Below are positions 63,064 to 64,000 of a DNA stretch of 64,000 nucleotides, piece by piece; the first letter of the stretch is position 1, and each line of letters begins with the position of its first letter. Origin of the DNA: Sphingobacterium sp. SYP-B4668. GTDB lineage: Bacteria; Bacteroidota; Bacteroidia; Sphingobacteriales; Sphingobacteriaceae. The notes below the pieces were generated by a model. The model was not told the DNA's origin. It saw only the letters and a program-made list of their open reading frames with translations, and did no database searches. Location: positions 2,480,001 through 2,544,000 of the forward strand of contig NZ_CP115483.1 of NCBI RefSeq assembly GCF_027627455.1, given 5' to 3'. The translations under genes were made by a program, and so were the position numbers.

Positions 63064-63999
63064 CTATGGTCGGGATGCTACGATGGCATCAAGCTCGACG
63101 GATAATCCCTTAAGATCTTGTTTCATGAGGTTGATATGCGATTCCAACTGGTCGTACATATCAGCCCTGTTCTCCAATTGTTCGGTTGAGTAGCGTCCAC
63201 CCTTGCCAAAGTACAGTTCTATTAGTTTCTGTTTTTTGCTATCATCATCATCGTTGTCTATCTGTCCGAATGTCATCCACTTGGTGATGATTTGATTGCG
63301 TACGGAAGATTTCTTGCCGTCTTTAGGGTCGTAGTATTTGAGGTAGTACCATACTGAAGGGGGGAAGCTTGCAGATGTTTCGGCACCGTCCCAGATTTCT
63401 TTTAATGTATTGCGCTCGTGGTAAAAGTCGGTAGTCCGTTTATTAAAAAGCATCATCATACCCAGCGTAGCTTCGGTGACCCCAGTAGCCAAGCCTACGT
63501 AATCGGCCGCTTTATCATCTGTAATCAGCACACCCGTAGAGACAGCACCCGATGCCCCCACCACAATAGCACCTACTGTAAGTTTGGTTTCGAAATCGTT
63601 CTCTTTACCCTTTAGGTAATTGGCTACCTGACTTGTACGCTCCTCTTCGCAATCCAATTCTGACGATACGGCAGAGACTTCAAGAGAGGACAGGTTGATA
63701 CGGTGATCGATTTGTTGCTTGATTTCCATCACGGCTAGTCTATTTTCTACGTTAGGACGTCGCAATACTTCCTGCTGTAACTTGATATACTGGGATATCC
63801 AATCCAATGCGCCAATGGCATTTGCCATATTCAGACTTTTAAAGCTCAATTTTGTGCGCAAAGAAGCGTCCAATGTTAGCTCATGGATAGGAGGAGGTAT
63901 TTTATCCGCAGTGTAGGAATATGCATTGTGTTGGTTGCAATTACTGGACAATAACTGACCTTGTATGGGCGTGTTTTTCAATCCAATACACGACATCAT
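63064..63999 (-). CDS. Probable lipoprotein of unknown function, N-terminus cut by the window edge
   Basis: At least 311 residues are open to the window edge. The visible first residues MMSCIGLKN look like the end of a lipoprotein signal (lipobox cysteine after MMS), so the true start is probably 10-20 codons beyond base 64000. A helical, Gln/Leu-rich part (residues 55-130) precedes one or two weakly hydrophobic segments (AIVVGASGAVSTGVLITDD and YVGLATGVTEATLGMMMLF). The acidic QIDNDDDDSKKQK and a C-terminal helix (YDQLESHINLMKQDLKGLSV) follow. No family recognised. It converges on the LysR gene with 5 bp between the stop codons. Confidence 0.65.
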   Translation of the reverse strand: MMSCIGLKNTPIQGQLLSSNCNQHNAYSYTADKIPPPIHELTLDASLRTKLSFKSLNMANAIGALDWISQYIKLQQEVLRRPNVENRLAVMEIKQQIDHRINLSSLEVSAVSSELDCEEERTSQVANYLKGKENDFETKLTVGAIVVGASGAVSTGVLITDDKAADYVGLATGVTEATLGMMMLFNKRTTDFYHERNTLKEIWDGAETSASFPPSVWYYLKYYDPKDGKKSSVRNQIITKWMTFGQIDNDDDDSKKQKLIELYFGKGGRYSTEQLENRADMYDQLESHINLMKQDLKGLSVELDAIVASRP

Positions 64000-64000
64000 T

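Noticed and set aside
1..64000. tRNA, rRNA or known riboswitch
   Set aside because: I found no sequence recognisable as one by eye; a covariance-model search would be needed to exclude small structured RNAs.

Overview
The window looks like a chromosomal segment from a Bacteroidota bacterium, most likely Sphingobacteriaceae (Sphingobacterium or a close relative). I base this on the TonB-dependent/SusC-SusD receptors, TAnnTTTG-type promoter boxes, Tat-exported Gfo/Idh/MocA and DUF1080 proteins, WG-repeat proteins, a type B T9SS-sorted giant adhesin beside a PorP/SprF protein, and low-to-moderate G+C. I recognised no rRNA, tRNA, CRISPR array, intact insertion sequence or prophage.

Layout. 1-2565: the 3' part of nagA, a convergent LacI regulator and a GNAT acetyltransferase. 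2600-8391: a glycerol operon on the minus strand (glpD-glpK-glpF-glycerophosphodiesterase lipoprotein) with a divergent DeoR/GlpR-type repressor; 10-bp-phased repeats in the divergent region look like its operator. 8545-13393: a Tat-exported oxidoreductase and a HEAT-DUF1080-DUF1080 protein, probably a periplasmic 3-keto-glycoside module. 13829-17071: an Oar-like TonB-dependent receptor. 17263-28350: a VOC protein, an orphan histidine kinase, a palindrome-rich intergenic region, two small exported proteins, two large WG-repeat proteins, an epimerase-like protein and a CPA1 antiporter.

28600-46932 is the most unusual region. From one promoter runs a colinear series: an Asp/Asn beta-hydroxylase-like protein, a PAPS-sulfotransferase-like protein and an APS kinase-phytanoyl-CoA-dioxygenase fusion, all with overlapping reading frames. 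It continues with a Tat-exported degenerate 5'-nucleotidase-like protein, a phage-tail-collar (MdpB-like) protein, a substrate-binding-like protein without signal peptide, a 3726-residue T9SS adhesin and a PorP/SprF protein. I read this as a possible unit that makes PAPS, sulfates and/or hydroxylates something, and builds a cell-surface structure. The adhesin contains a G+C-rich block of autotransporter-type repeats that looks imported, and seven 216-bp YDG/MBG repeats.

47176-51555: a small lipoprotein, an AhpD-like protein, an alpha/beta hydrolase, an outer-membrane barrel, a membrane protein and a second orphan histidine kinase. 51743-60970: a compact polysaccharide utilization locus (membrane-anchored TPR/HTH regulator, SusC, SusD, GH30, surface glycan-binding lipoprotein), possibly for beta-1,6-glucan. 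61089-63058: an MdaB-like NAD(P)H oxidoreductase and an ABM monooxygenase, divergent from a LysR regulator. The window ends inside a probable lipoprotein gene of unknown function.

A shared regulatory element, ACTACCCG placed exactly 40 bp upstream of a TAnnTTTG box, precedes both the small lipoprotein at 19730 and the sulfation/hydroxylation cluster at 28786.
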